DNA of 64,000 nt from Candidatus Binatia bacterium (GTDB lineage Bacteria > Vulcanimicrobiota > Vulcanimicrobiia > Vulcanimicrobiales > Vulcanimicrobiaceae), in assembly GCA_035544215.1 (NCBI GenBank), contig DATKHY010000004.1, positions 1 through 64,000 of the forward strand, read 5' to 3'. Both the position numbers and the translations under genes were made by a program. Positions 52,736-60,410 of the stretch are shown here, in pieces. The notes under the pieces are model-generated. The model was not told where the DNA came from, made no database searches, and saw nothing but the letters and a program-made list of their open reading frames with translations. Within the stretch, counting starts at the first letter, position 1, and each line of letters opens with the position of its first letter.

Positions 52736-52786
52736 GCTAGTATGCAAAAGTTACTAGCATAACGATAGCACACTTTGAAGCTATCG
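52736..52786. promoter_or_regulatory. Two dyads between hxlR-like and yceI-like genes
   Basis: GCTAGTA-N9-TACTAGC (52736-52742 / 52752-52758) and CGATAGC-N10-GCTATCG (52763-52769 / 52780-52786), both with perfect 7-bp arms. Likely operators for the HxlR regulator. Confidence 0.65.
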
Positions 52787-52814
52787 GCAACCATAAGGAG
52801 CTAGAGACCCAACT

Positions 52815-53363
52815 ATGACCACCACCCAGCTGCAAGAGAAGGCCGTTTACGCCCTAGACCCGGCGCACACGACCATCGAATTCGTCGTCCGCCACCTGAT
52901 GATCACCAAGGTGCGCGGCCGCTTCACCGCCTTCGACGGGTCGGTCGAGCTGCAGCCCGACAGCGACGTGCCCGCCACGGTGGGCGCGACCATCCAGGCC
53001 GGCTCGGTAGACACCCGCGAAGATCAGCGCGACGCTCACCTGCGCTCGCCCGACTTCTTCGACGCCGAGAAGTTCCCGACGCTCGCGTTCGAGAGCACCC
53101 GTATCTACGGCACGCCAGACGAGTTGACGATCGACGGCAAACTGACGATCCGCGGTATCACGCGCGACGTGACGCTTCGCGGCAGTTTCGAGGGCCGGGC
53201 GAACGATCCGTGGGGCGGCGTGCGCGTCGGTTACAGCGCCCACACGACGATCAACCGCAAGGACTTCGGCCTCGCCTGGAACGCCGCGCTCGAGACGGGC
53301 GGCGTCGTCGTCGGCGACGAGGTGCGCATCGAACTCAACGTCGAGGCGATTCGCAAGCAATAA
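52815..53363 (+). CDS. YceI-family lipid-binding protein
   Basis: 182 residues. Single lipocalin-like YceI domain: YALDPAHTTIEFVVRHLMITKVRGRFTAFDG, SVDTREDQRDAHLRSPDFFDAEKFPTLAFEST, GKLTIRGITRDVTLRG, INRKDFGLAWN. Members bind isoprenoid quinones or other lipids. It lacks a signal peptide, so it is cytosolic, unlike E. coli YceI. Divergent from HxlR; ends convergently with the HAD gene (29-bp overlap). Confidence 0.92.
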   Translation: MTTTQLQEKAVYALDPAHTTIEFVVRHLMITKVRGRFTAFDGSVELQPDSDVPATVGATIQAGSVDTREDQRDAHLRSPDFFDAEKFPTLAFESTRIYGTPDELTIDGKLTIRGITRDVTLRGSFEGRANDPWGGVRVGYSAHTTINRKDFGLAWNAALETGGVVVGDEVRIELNVEAIRKQ

Positions 53364-54087
53364 TCGCCTCGATCACGTGCTTCGTCTCCTCGGGATCGCG
53401 CACTTGGATCGTGTCGGTACCGGCCTCCTTCGCCGGATAGTCGTTCCCGCCCGGAAAGATCGCGTCGCCGATGAACAGCATCTCGGCGATCGGGATGCCC
53501 AACTCGTCGCGCAGCTTGCGGATGCCGTAGGCCTTGTCGACGCCCGGGCGGGTAACGTCGATCGACGTCGTGCCGCCGAGCCGAACCGAAAACTCTGGCA
53601 GCGTCTTGGCGAGGATCGCCTGAATCTGCTTGCGTTTCGAAAAATCGGGATCCCACTTTTCCTTCGCCTCGAGCGGCGCTTGCTGGCCAAGCGCGGAGTA
53701 CGTGATCTGCGTTCCGCGATCCTCGATGCGTTCGCCCCACGTCTCCGTAGGCTGAAAGCCCGTCGCGGCGACCGCGCTCTCGAGCGCGTCTTCGATCTCC
53801 TTCTTTTGTTCGTTGGTGAGATCTTCGGAGTAGAGCTTGCGCCACTGGCCGTCGTACACAAAGAACTTCGTCCCCGAGGTGGGTAGGATCGAGAGGTTGG
53901 CAAAGTCGCTGCCGTCCGGGAGCCGCTCGAGCACCTGCTTTTGGAACTGCGGATAGTCGCCGCCCGAAATGATCGCGACCTTGATCTCATCGATGAGGCG
54001 GCCGAGGAGGGCCGCCATCTCATCGTCCAGCGCTGCCTTGCTCAACGCGAGCGTGCCGTCCAGGTCGAAGACGATGAGGCGCTTCAA
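53335..54087 (-). CDS. HAD-superfamily hydrolase (HAD-IIB, phosphomannomutase/sugar-phosphatase-like)
   Basis: 250 residues from TTG 54087, overlapping the end of the thioredoxin-like gene (TTGA). Motif I IVFDLDGT (Asp8, Asp10), AIISGG (motif II), KxxxL in DKAYGIRKL, and MLFIGDAIFPGGNDYPA (motif IV). The cap and order match HAD-IIB phosphatases/phosphomannomutases. Phosphatase on a sugar or nucleotide phosphate; substrate unknown. Translationally coupled to the candidate selenoprotein. Confidence 0.88.
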   Translation of the reverse strand: MKRLIVFDLDGTLALSKAALDDEMAALLGRLIDEIKVAIISGGDYPQFQKQVLERLPDGSDFANLSILPTSGTKFFVYDGQWRKLYSEDLTNEQKKEIEDALESAVAATGFQPTETWGERIEDRGTQITYSALGQQAPLEAKEKWDPDFSKRKQIQAILAKTLPEFSVRLGGTTSIDVTRPGVDKAYGIRKLRDELGIPIAEMLFIGDAIFPGGNDYPAKEAGTDTIQVRDPEETKHVIEAIIACESPRR

Positions 54088-54665
54088 GGCAGCTCTTTGA
54101 AGGATTGTTTCACGCGGTACTCGCTGAGCGGATAGCGCGAGCGAAGGTTGTCCCACTGCTTCAAGAGCTCGTCGCTATCGGGGTCGCGGCGGTAGCGCGT
54201 CACGCCCAGATAGTAGAGTGCTTCGGGCGCAGCATAGGTCGTGGAGAAGCGCGTCAGCACGTCGGCGTAGCACGCCTCGGCCTGGTCGAAGCGCTTTAAT
54301 CGCAGGTACGCCATGCCGAATCCGCACAGCGTCTTCGCGAGGAACTCGTCCGGCGGCAGAAAGCCGTCCCAGCGGTACAACTCGGCGCCGTCGTGGTACA
54401 GGATGCGAATGTCCGGCGTCCAGATGTGATGTATGGCGTGCAGGAATTTGTTGTTCTCGGACTTGGAGTTGTCGAACTGAACCGGCACGCTATGGGCGAC
54501 GATCGCGTCGACGACCGGAGGTTGAGGATACGTCACGGTATCCAGCGCTTGGCATCCCCCTCAACCAGGGTTGAACACATCGAGAAAGACGAACTTGCGC
54601 TCCGACGTCGCGCGCTCGAGCGCCGCCTCGTAGTCGGACATCCAGGGAATGTGTGCCACGGTCAT
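54084..54665 (-). CDS. Thioredoxin-like/TPR protein, probable selenoprotein (in-frame UGA)
   Basis: 193 residues if UGA 54563-54561 is read as Sec35; ATG 54665, or GTG 54659 (GGAGG 7 nt before). The thioredoxin-like half reads KFVFLDVFNPG-U-GG-C-QALDTVTYP, so UGA replaces the first Cys of the CxxC redox site; relatives have FFNPxCxxCQ. The frame, codon bias and similarity continue unbroken beyond UGA (VPVQFDNSKSENN), then TPR-like FGMAYLRLKRFDQAEACYADVL follows. A hairpin starts 17 nt after UGA (see SECIS-like entry). A nonsense mutation cannot be excluded; the Sec genes would have to be found elsewhere. Confidence 0.7.
54520..54566 (-). promoter_or_regulatory. SECIS-like stem-loop following the UGA
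   Basis: Minus strand: GGATAC (54543-54538), 6-nt loop CGUGAC, GUAUCC (54531-54526), a perfect 6-bp stem whose loop begins 24 nt after UGA and has G in its second position. An outer stem GGUUGA (54566-54561, including the UGA) pairs with UCAACC (54525-54520). Bacterial SECIS elements have such a stem-loop with a loop 16-37 nt downstream of UGA and a G among the first two loop bases. Confidence 0.6.
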
Positions 54666-54723
54666 GCCTCCGTTCGAGCGAGCCCCGTAGGTTCGCCGAG
54701 CCCGATGACAAACTCCCGCCAGC

Positions 54724-55833
54724 ATGAAGCGGGATGACTTTTTGCGCCAGGCGGCTGCCGTTTCGATCTTAGCCGGAACCCCGCGGCTCGCCCTCGCGAA
54801 ATTCGAGGACGATTCGTTCGCGCCGGCCGTGCGCGCGTGGCGCACGTTTCGGCTCACGACCCTGGTGACGCTGCCCGGCTCTCCGCAACCGGTTCGGGCG
54901 TGGATCCCGGTTCCGGGGTTCGCCGAATCCGACTGGATGCGGCCCGGCGCGACGACCTGGGAGACGAATGCGAGCTCCGCGAGCATCGTGAGCCAGGGCA
55001 AGTGGGGCGTCAAAATGCTCGTGGTGGATTGGTTGAAATCCGAACCTTCCGCGACGATCAAGGTGACGAGCGTCGTCTCGACGCGCGATCGCGTGGTCGA
55101 CTTCGCGAAGCCCGGGCGGCCGCAGGCGCTGAGCCGGGATGAGTACGCGCTGTACACGTCTGCGACGAAGCTGCAGCCGACCGACGGCATCGTGGCGGAC
55201 ACCGCCAAGAAGATCGTGGGCTCCGCTACGGGCGGCGCCGCCCGGGCGAAGCTCATCTACGAGTGGGTCGTCGAGAGCGCGTCGCGCAATCCGAAGACGC
55301 GTGGATGCGGCCTCGGCGACGTCAGCTTCATGCTGGAGACGGGCGATCTGAGCGGAAAGTGCGCGGACATCAACGGCCTGTACGTCGCGCTCGCGCGCGC
55401 CGCCGGCATCCCGGCGCGCGACCTCTACGGAATCCGCGTCGCGCCGTCACGCTTCGGCTATCACAGCCTGGGCACGAGCTCGAGCACGATCAGCAAGGCG
55501 CAGCACTGCCGCGCCGAGGTGTATCTGGACGAGTACGGCTGGGTGCCGGCCGATCCGGCCGACGTGCGCAAGGTCATGCTCGAGGAGCCGCCCGGGCATC
55601 TCGCACTGAGCGATCCGAAGGTGAAGGCCGCGCGTGACACGCTCTTCGGCGCGTGGGAGGGCAACTACGTGGCGTACAACGACGGGCACGACGTGACGCT
55701 GCCCGGGTCGAGCGGCGACGACCTCGGCTTCCTGATGTATCCGCAGGCCGAGATCCGCGCGGAGCGCCGCGACAGCCTCGACCCCGTGACGTTCGTCTAC
55801 ACGATCGAGTCCGAGGAGATAACGCGTGGCTAG
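54724..55833 (+). CDS. Exported transglutaminase-like protein
   Basis: 369 residues. Signal peptide MKRDDFLRQAAAVSILAGTPRLALA (Tat-like RDDFLR). Transglut_core: catalytic Cys213 (SGKCADINGLYVALARAAGIPARDLYGIRVA), His261 (AQHCRAEVY), Asp277 (ADPADVRK). Such periplasmic proteins are cysteine proteases or cross-linkers. Coupled to a Rieske ferredoxin (GTG inside its last codons). Divergent from the candidate selenoprotein (58 bp). Confidence 0.88.
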   Translation: MKRDDFLRQAAAVSILAGTPRLALAKFEDDSFAPAVRAWRTFRLTTLVTLPGSPQPVRAWIPVPGFAESDWMRPGATTWETNASSASIVSQGKWGVKMLVVDWLKSEPSATIKVTSVVSTRDRVVDFAKPGRPQALSRDEYALYTSATKLQPTDGIVADTAKKIVGSATGGAARAKLIYEWVVESASRNPKTRGCGLGDVSFMLETGDLSGKCADINGLYVALARAAGIPARDLYGIRVAPSRFGYHSLGTSSSTISKAQHCRAEVYLDEYGWVPADPADVRKVMLEEPPGHLALSDPKVKAARDTLFGAWEGNYVAYNDGHDVTLPGSSGDDLGFLMYPQAEIRAERRDSLDPVTFVYTIESEEITRG

Positions 55834-56131
55834 ACACCGCGTCGCGAAAGTATCGGAGATCGCGCCGGGCACGACGCGGCGCGTCGTCGTCGATTCCGTC
55901 GAGATTCTGCTGTGCAACCCCGACGGGAAGATCTACGCGATCGAAGACGTCTGCACGCACGATGGCGGCCCGCTGGATCAGGGAACGCTCGAGGGCGAGC
56001 ATGTGGTCTGCCCGCGACACGGCGCAACGTTCGACGTGCGCACGGGCGACGCGCTGACGCTCCCCGCCGTCGTTCCGCTGATGACGTTCGAGGTCAACGT
56101 GGAAGGCGACGACGTTTACGTCGACGCCTAG
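55826..56131 (+). CDS. Rieske-type ferredoxin
   Basis: 101 residues from GTG 55826, overlapping the transglutaminase stop. Rieske [2Fe-2S] site: C-T-H-DGG (CTHDGG) and C-P-RH-GATF (CPRHGATF). Short soluble form like the NirD/biphenyl-dioxygenase ferredoxins that feed electrons to oxygenases. No oxygenase lies nearby; its neighbours are a transglutaminase and a penicillin acylase. Confidence 0.92.
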   Translation: MARHRVAKVSEIAPGTTRRVVVDSVEILLCNPDGKIYAIEDVCTHDGGPLDQGTLEGEHVVCPRHGATFDVRTGDALTLPAVVPLMTFEVNVEGDDVYVDA

Positions 56132-56135
56132 GGCT

Positions 56136-58280
56136 TTGAAGACGCTCGGCCGGCTCGCGATCGCGGCGCTCGTCGTGATCGCGGTACTGGCGCTCGGGTT
56201 CGCCCTCAATGTGGTTCTCGGCATGCGCTCGCACGCGCGCGACACCGGCACGATCTCCGGCCTGCGCCTGCGTGCGCAGGTGCAGATTCTGCGGGATGAC
56301 CGCGGCGTGCCGCACGTGATCGCAAGCAACGAGCACGACCTGTTCTTCGCACAGGGATACGTCGAAGGGTCCGACCGGCTCTTCCAGATGGACACGCTCC
56401 GCCGCTACATCCTCGGCGAGCTCGCGGAAGTGTACGGATCGCGCGCGCTGCCTGCCGACCAGACGGAGCGCGCAATCCCCGTGCGCGCGATCGTGCAGAC
56501 GCAGTGGCAGTGGCTTCCCGCGCGCTCGCGCGAGATCCTCGGTGCGTTCAGCGACGGCGTCAACGCCGCGATGGAACGCGAGCCTCTGCCGGTAGAGTTC
56601 CGTATCCTAAACTATCGGCCGGCGCCGTGGACGCCGCGCGATTCGCTGGCCGTCGCGATGGTGACGGTGCTCGATCTTATAGACGACTGGGATGCGATCG
56701 CGCGCCGCGACCGCGCGTACCGCCGCGGCGGGCTCGCGCTGCTCGACGCGCGCTATCCGTTCACCGATCCGTGCTACGACGCGCCGGTGCTCGCCGGGCT
56801 CGTGCGCATCGCGCCCGGGCCGCTCTGCCGGCGCGGCGTGGCGGCGCTGGAGCGACAGCTCGGCGACGCGCGCCCGCCGATCGGCAGCAACGAGTGGGCC
56901 GTGGGCGGGAACCGCGCCCTGCATCGACGTGCGTTGCTCGCCAACGATCCGCACCTCGCGCTGCAGATGCCGGGCGTCTGGTACCTGCTCGACCTGCACG
57001 CGCCGGGCTTCCACGTTGCCGGAGCGACGCTCCCGGGCTGCCCGGGGATCGTGCTCGGCCACAACGAGCGCATCGCATGGGGCGCGACCGACGGCACCGT
57101 CACGTCGCTCTCCGCGTTCTTGCCACCGGCTAGGCTCGATCCGGCCGGCTGGCACACCGAGCGCTTCTCGGTGCGTTTCGGGCGTGAGGTGACGAAGCGC
57201 TACTATCGCACCGCGCGCGAGTTCGGTACGCCGACTGCAGACGGGCGCTTCGTGCTCGTGCACTGGAACGCGTACGACGACCCCGTGACGCCGGCGCAGA
57301 CGTTCATCGATCTCAATCGCGCGGAGTCGATCGAAGCCGCGACCGCGACCCTCGCGAAGTTTCCGGGACCAACGCAAAACTTCGTCCTGGCCGACACGAG
57401 CGGGCGGGCCGCGTATCAGCTCGCGGGCCAGATCCCCGACGATCCGGTGCGTGCGCGCTGGCTGCATCCGCCGAGCGACCTGTCGCGCAACTATCCTGCG
57501 ATTCCGTTCGCGCGGCTGCCGAGGGTAACCGCGTCGCGCGATGCCGTCGTGTGGACGGCAAACAACAAGATGTATCCCGGCGCCTTTCCGCTGCCGCTGA
57601 GCCCGCAGTTCGCGCCGCCGTATCGCGCGTATCGCATCGCGCAGCTGCTGCGCGCGCGCCGCGCGTACGACGTTGGGTACTTCACCGCGATGCAGATGGA
57701 CGCGCTCTCGCTGCCCGAACGCGAGCTCGCGCGCGACGTCGCACCGCTGCTGCGCGCCAGGGACGCCGCGCTGGCCGCCGATCTCGCGCGCTGGAACGGC
57801 GTGATGGACGGCGACTCGACGACGGCCACCGTCGCCGAGGGCCTGCGCTCGGAGCTGACGCATCGCACGACCGGGCGCGTTCCGACGCTGCTCGCGACGC
57901 CGATCTCACCGCAGGCGCTGCGCGCGGCCGCGCTCCCGTCTCCCGCGCCGTGGCGCGAAGCCGGAGCGGTGCCGGTGATGCATGCGCTGTCTTCCCTGGG
58001 CATCAGCTTCCTCGACGGCACGACGCTGCCCGGATATGGCGACGCGCTCACGCTGCACGTGCAATATCCCGGCTACGGGCAGAGCTTCCGCGCGGTGTGG
58101 GATGTGGGGAACTGGGACGCCGGCGGCATCACGCTGCCGCAGGGCGAGTCGGGTGAGATCGGCTCGGGCCACTACACGGACCAGGCGCAGGCGTGGATCG
58201 CCGGCCGCCTCTGGCCGCTGCCCTTCAGCGACGCCGCCGTCCAGGACACCGCCGTTGCGCGCGAGACGCTGGCGCCTTGA
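56136..58280 (+). CDS. Penicillin acylase (Ntn-hydrolase) precursor
   Basis: 714 residues from TTG 56136. After an N-terminal TM/signal segment comes the propeptide; the Ntn nucleophile is Ser251 in PPIGSNEWAVGG, where the chain is expected to cut itself between the alpha and beta subunits. LLANDPHLALQMPGVWYLLDLHAPGFHVAG and LGHNERIAWGATDG are standard. Substrates in this family are penicillins, acyl-homoserine lactones and other amides; which one applies is unknown. Stop overlaps the GNAT start (TTGA). Confidence 0.92.
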   Translation: MKTLGRLAIAALVVIAVLALGFALNVVLGMRSHARDTGTISGLRLRAQVQILRDDRGVPHVIASNEHDLFFAQGYVEGSDRLFQMDTLRRYILGELAEVYGSRALPADQTERAIPVRAIVQTQWQWLPARSREILGAFSDGVNAAMEREPLPVEFRILNYRPAPWTPRDSLAVAMVTVLDLIDDWDAIARRDRAYRRGGLALLDARYPFTDPCYDAPVLAGLVRIAPGPLCRRGVAALERQLGDARPPIGSNEWAVGGNRALHRRALLANDPHLALQMPGVWYLLDLHAPGFHVAGATLPGCPGIVLGHNERIAWGATDGTVTSLSAFLPPARLDPAGWHTERFSVRFGREVTKRYYRTAREFGTPTADGRFVLVHWNAYDDPVTPAQTFIDLNRAESIEAATATLAKFPGPTQNFVLADTSGRAAYQLAGQIPDDPVRARWLHPPSDLSRNYPAIPFARLPRVTASRDAVVWTANNKMYPGAFPLPLSPQFAPPYRAYRIAQLLRARRAYDVGYFTAMQMDALSLPERELARDVAPLLRARDAALAADLARWNGVMDGDSTTATVAEGLRSELTHRTTGRVPTLLATPISPQALRAAALPSPAPWREAGAVPVMHALSSLGISFLDGTTLPGYGDALTLHVQYPGYGQSFRAVWDVGNWDAGGITLPQGESGEIGSGHYTDQAQAWIAGRLWPLPFSDAAVQDTAVARETLAP

Positions 58281-58747
58281 TTCGCCGGGTCGAGGACGAG
58301 CGCGACTTTCAGGCCTTCCACGAGCTGTTAGTCGAGTACGAGGCGGACTTGACGCCGGTGCTCCGGCACGGCTCGGTTCCCAGCGTCGACGAATTGGAAC
58401 GAGTGTATCGCGGGCGCAGCGCCGCGTTCTTGGCGGATCGGGCGGGTCAGATTGTCGGCTGCGTGGCCGTGACGGAGCTGGACGCGCGGACGGGCGTGAT
58501 CATGCGGCTCTTCGTTCGGCCGGAGAGCCGCGGCGCGGGCGTGGCGCGCGCACTCGTGCTGCGCGCGCTAGAGTTTCTAGAAACCGCGGCGTATAGCCGC
58601 GTCGTCCTCGACACCGATAAGGAGCAGCTGCCCGCGGCGTACCGCCTCTATCAGTCGGTCGGATTTTCCGAGTGCAGTCCTTACACGACGGTAAGCTATC
58701 CCTGCCCGACCTTCATGGAGCGCCGCGTTGGAAGCCACAAGAAATAG
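58277..58747 (+). CDS. GNAT N-acetyltransferase
   Basis: 156 residues from TTG 58277, overlapping the acylase stop. Single GNAT domain: IMRLFVRPESRGAGVARALVLRALEFL (R-G-x-G-x-A acetyl-CoA loop), VVLDTDKEQLPAAYRLYQSVGF. Substrate unknown. Its stop TAG shares two bases with the 3' end of the tRNA-Thr gene on the other strand. Confidence 0.88.
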   Translation: MIRRVEDERDFQAFHELLVEYEADLTPVLRHGSVPSVDELERVYRGRSAAFLADRAGQIVGCVAVTELDARTGVIMRLFVRPESRGAGVARALVLRALEFLETAAYSRVVLDTDKEQLPAAYRLYQSVGFSECSPYTTVSYPCPTFMERRVGSHKK

Positions 58748-58817
58748 CCGACGATCGGATTTGAACCGATAACCTATCGCTTACGAAGCGATTGCTCTAC
58801 CGTTGAGCTACGTCGGC
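58746..58817 (-). tRNA. tRNA-Thr (anticodon CGU)
   Basis: Minus strand from 58817: acceptor GCCGACG/CGTCGGC, D-arm GCTC...GAGC, anticodon arm ATCGC-TTCGTAA-GCGAT (anticodon CGT), T-arm ATCGG-TTCAAAT-CCGAT, all stems perfect. 72 nt. CCA is not encoded. The anticodon reads ACG (Thr). Confidence 0.95.
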
Positions 58818-58941
58818 CGGGCCGCCCGTCTTTCCACGGCGCCGGGCGCGCCCCTCCCCCGAAAGCGGGTGGCGGCCGACGGTATTTTTGAGCGGTCTTT
58901 GATAGCGTCGCCCGCGTCGCGGCGCCATGATCTTCTTTACT

Positions 58942-59589
58942 ATGAAACGCGCTTCGCTGTTCACCCTGCTCATCGCGTTGGCGGCGCCGGCGTTCGCACT
59001 GGCCGATGAGAACGCGACGTACCACGGTCCGCTCAGCGCCTCGGAGAAGGCCTTCGTCGCAACGATGGCGGCCGATCTGATGGCGCGCTATCCGACCGCG
59101 GCCGACGCCGAAAAGGCCGGCTACGTCCGCTACACGAGCGAAGACGACACCGGCGCGATCAGCTACGCCAACCTGCAATGGCAATCGTCCGACGCTCGTC
59201 ATCCGAGTCAGCTCTGGTACGATAAGAACGGCTTGTTGATGGGCGCGGATTACTCCGTGCTCGTAAGCTCGAGCGCCGCACGACCGCAGCTCTGGGGCGT
59301 CAACCCCGGAAGATGGGTCGAGTTCGACGGCCACGTTCATTGGGTGACGCGCGATCCCGCGACGAGCAAGGTCACTTACGACGGCTGGGCCTGGGACAAG
59401 GCGTTCGCCGCGGCGGGCGGGAACCCGCAGCATCCAACCGCCGCGACGCTCGTGGCGATGAACAAGGTCTCAAACGCCGATCAGGTCACCACGATCTTTC
59501 ACTTTCCGGCGATATGGGATCTCATCGTCTGGGTGAAGCCGAATCCGAACGGCGCGTTCGCGTGGAAGAACCCGACGGTTACGCCGTAG
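58942..59589 (+). CDS. Secreted hypothetical protein
   Basis: 215 residues from ATG 58942 (ATG 58927 is the alternative). Signal peptide MKRASLFTLLIALAAPAFALA. The mature part has NLQWQSSDARHPSQLWYDKNGLLMGADYSVLVSS and VNPGRWVEFDGHVHWV. No family recognised. Codon use is typical of neighbours. Confidence 0.65.
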   Translation: MKRASLFTLLIALAAPAFALADENATYHGPLSASEKAFVATMAADLMARYPTAADAEKAGYVRYTSEDDTGAISYANLQWQSSDARHPSQLWYDKNGLLMGADYSVLVSSSAARPQLWGVNPGRWVEFDGHVHWVTRDPATSKVTYDGWAWDKAFAAAGGNPQHPTAATLVAMNKVSNADQVTTIFHFPAIWDLIVWVKPNPNGAFAWKNPTVTP

Positions 59590-59590
59590 C

Positions 59591-59887
59591 TTACTTCGCG
59601 TCGGCGTCGTGAAAGGTGCCGCGCTTCGCGCTCTCGTCTAGCTCGAGGTCGTCGAGCAGGTAGTAGACGATCTTGCGGTCGGGAAATCCGATCTTCACCA
59701 GCGATCGCCCGTCGATCTCGACGACCTCGTGCACGTGCCCCACGCGCCCGGCGTATGCGTAGTTGACGTCCGTGTAGTTCGGATCGCCCGGCTGAGGATG
59801 CGGAATGGCCTTGACGCCGCGCAGCGGCGTACGGTGCCTATGCATGGGCGCGAGGTTCGACGCGCCGGCCTGCGAAGCATCGCCCAT
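59591..59887 (-). CDS. Conserved hypothetical protein
   Basis: 98 residues from ATG 59887 (or ATG 59845, 84 residues). Contains GVKAIPHPQPGDPNYTDVNYAYAGRVGHVHEVVEIDGRSLVKIGFPDRKIVYYLLDDLELDES: a compact beta-rich domain like SH3-type folds. No family recognised. Its 5' ATG overlaps the ATG of the gamma-carbonic-anhydrase-like gene, so at least one of the two start calls may be later. Confidence 0.55.
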   Translation of the reverse strand: MGDASQAGASNLAPMHRHRTPLRGVKAIPHPQPGDPNYTDVNYAYAGRVGHVHEVVEIDGRSLVKIGFPDRKIVYYLLDDLELDESAKRGTFHDADAK

Positions 59888-60410
59888 GATCATCGAATAT
59901 CGAGGCAAGCGGCCGCGCGTCGCGGCGTCGGCGTTCGTCGCGCCCACCGCCGTGTTGATCGGCGACGTCGAGATCGGGCCGGAATCGAGCGTCTGGTTCG
60001 GCGCCGTGCTGCGCGGCGACAACGGCCCGATCCGCGTCGGCGCGCGCACGTCGGTGCAGGACAATGCGGTCGTGCACGTGAGCGAGCGCGGCCAGACGAT
60101 CATCGGCGACGACGTGACCGTCGGGCACTGCGCAGTGATGGAGGATTGCACGATCGGGCGTCACGCGCTGATCGGGAGCAACGCCACGCTGCTCAACGGC
60201 TGCACCGTTGGCGAGCGTTCGCTGATCGCCGCCGGCAGCGTCGTCGGGGAGAACACGCCGATACCAGCCGGCGTCGTCGCGGCCGGCGCGCCGGCCAAGG
60301 TGAAGAAAACGCTCGAAGGCGAGGCCGCAAGCTGGATCGAGAGGGCGTCCGAGGCGTACGTGACGCTATCGCGTTCCTATCTGGAAAATCAGCAGCGCGT
60401 TGAGACCTAG
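59886..60410 (+). CDS. Gamma-carbonic-anhydrase-like (YrdA) hexapeptide-repeat protein
   Basis: 174 residues from ATG 59886. Left-handed beta-helix hexapeptide repeats (VGARTSVQDNAVVHVS, IGDDVTVGHCAVMEDCTIG). Zinc ligands His64 and His81 are present, but the third His, normally in the GHxAxLHGC stretch, is Glu86 (GHCAVMEDC), so carbonic-anhydrase activity is doubtful. A trimer is expected. Its 3' end overlaps mntH by 45 bp. Confidence 0.85.
   Translation: MIIEYRGKRPRVAASAFVAPTAVLIGDVEIGPESSVWFGAVLRGDNGPIRVGARTSVQDNAVVHVSERGQTIIGDDVTVGHCAVMEDCTIGRHALIGSNATLLNGCTVGERSLIAAGSVVGENTPIPAGVVAAGAPAKVKKTLEGEAASWIERASEAYVTLSRSYLENQQRVET

Noticed and set aside
54566-55256. Long minus-strand frame ending at the UGA and covering the transglutaminase gene
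   Set aside because: Only its last 35 codons (from 54665) belong to the thioredoxin-like gene; the rest is antisense to a clear transglutaminase.
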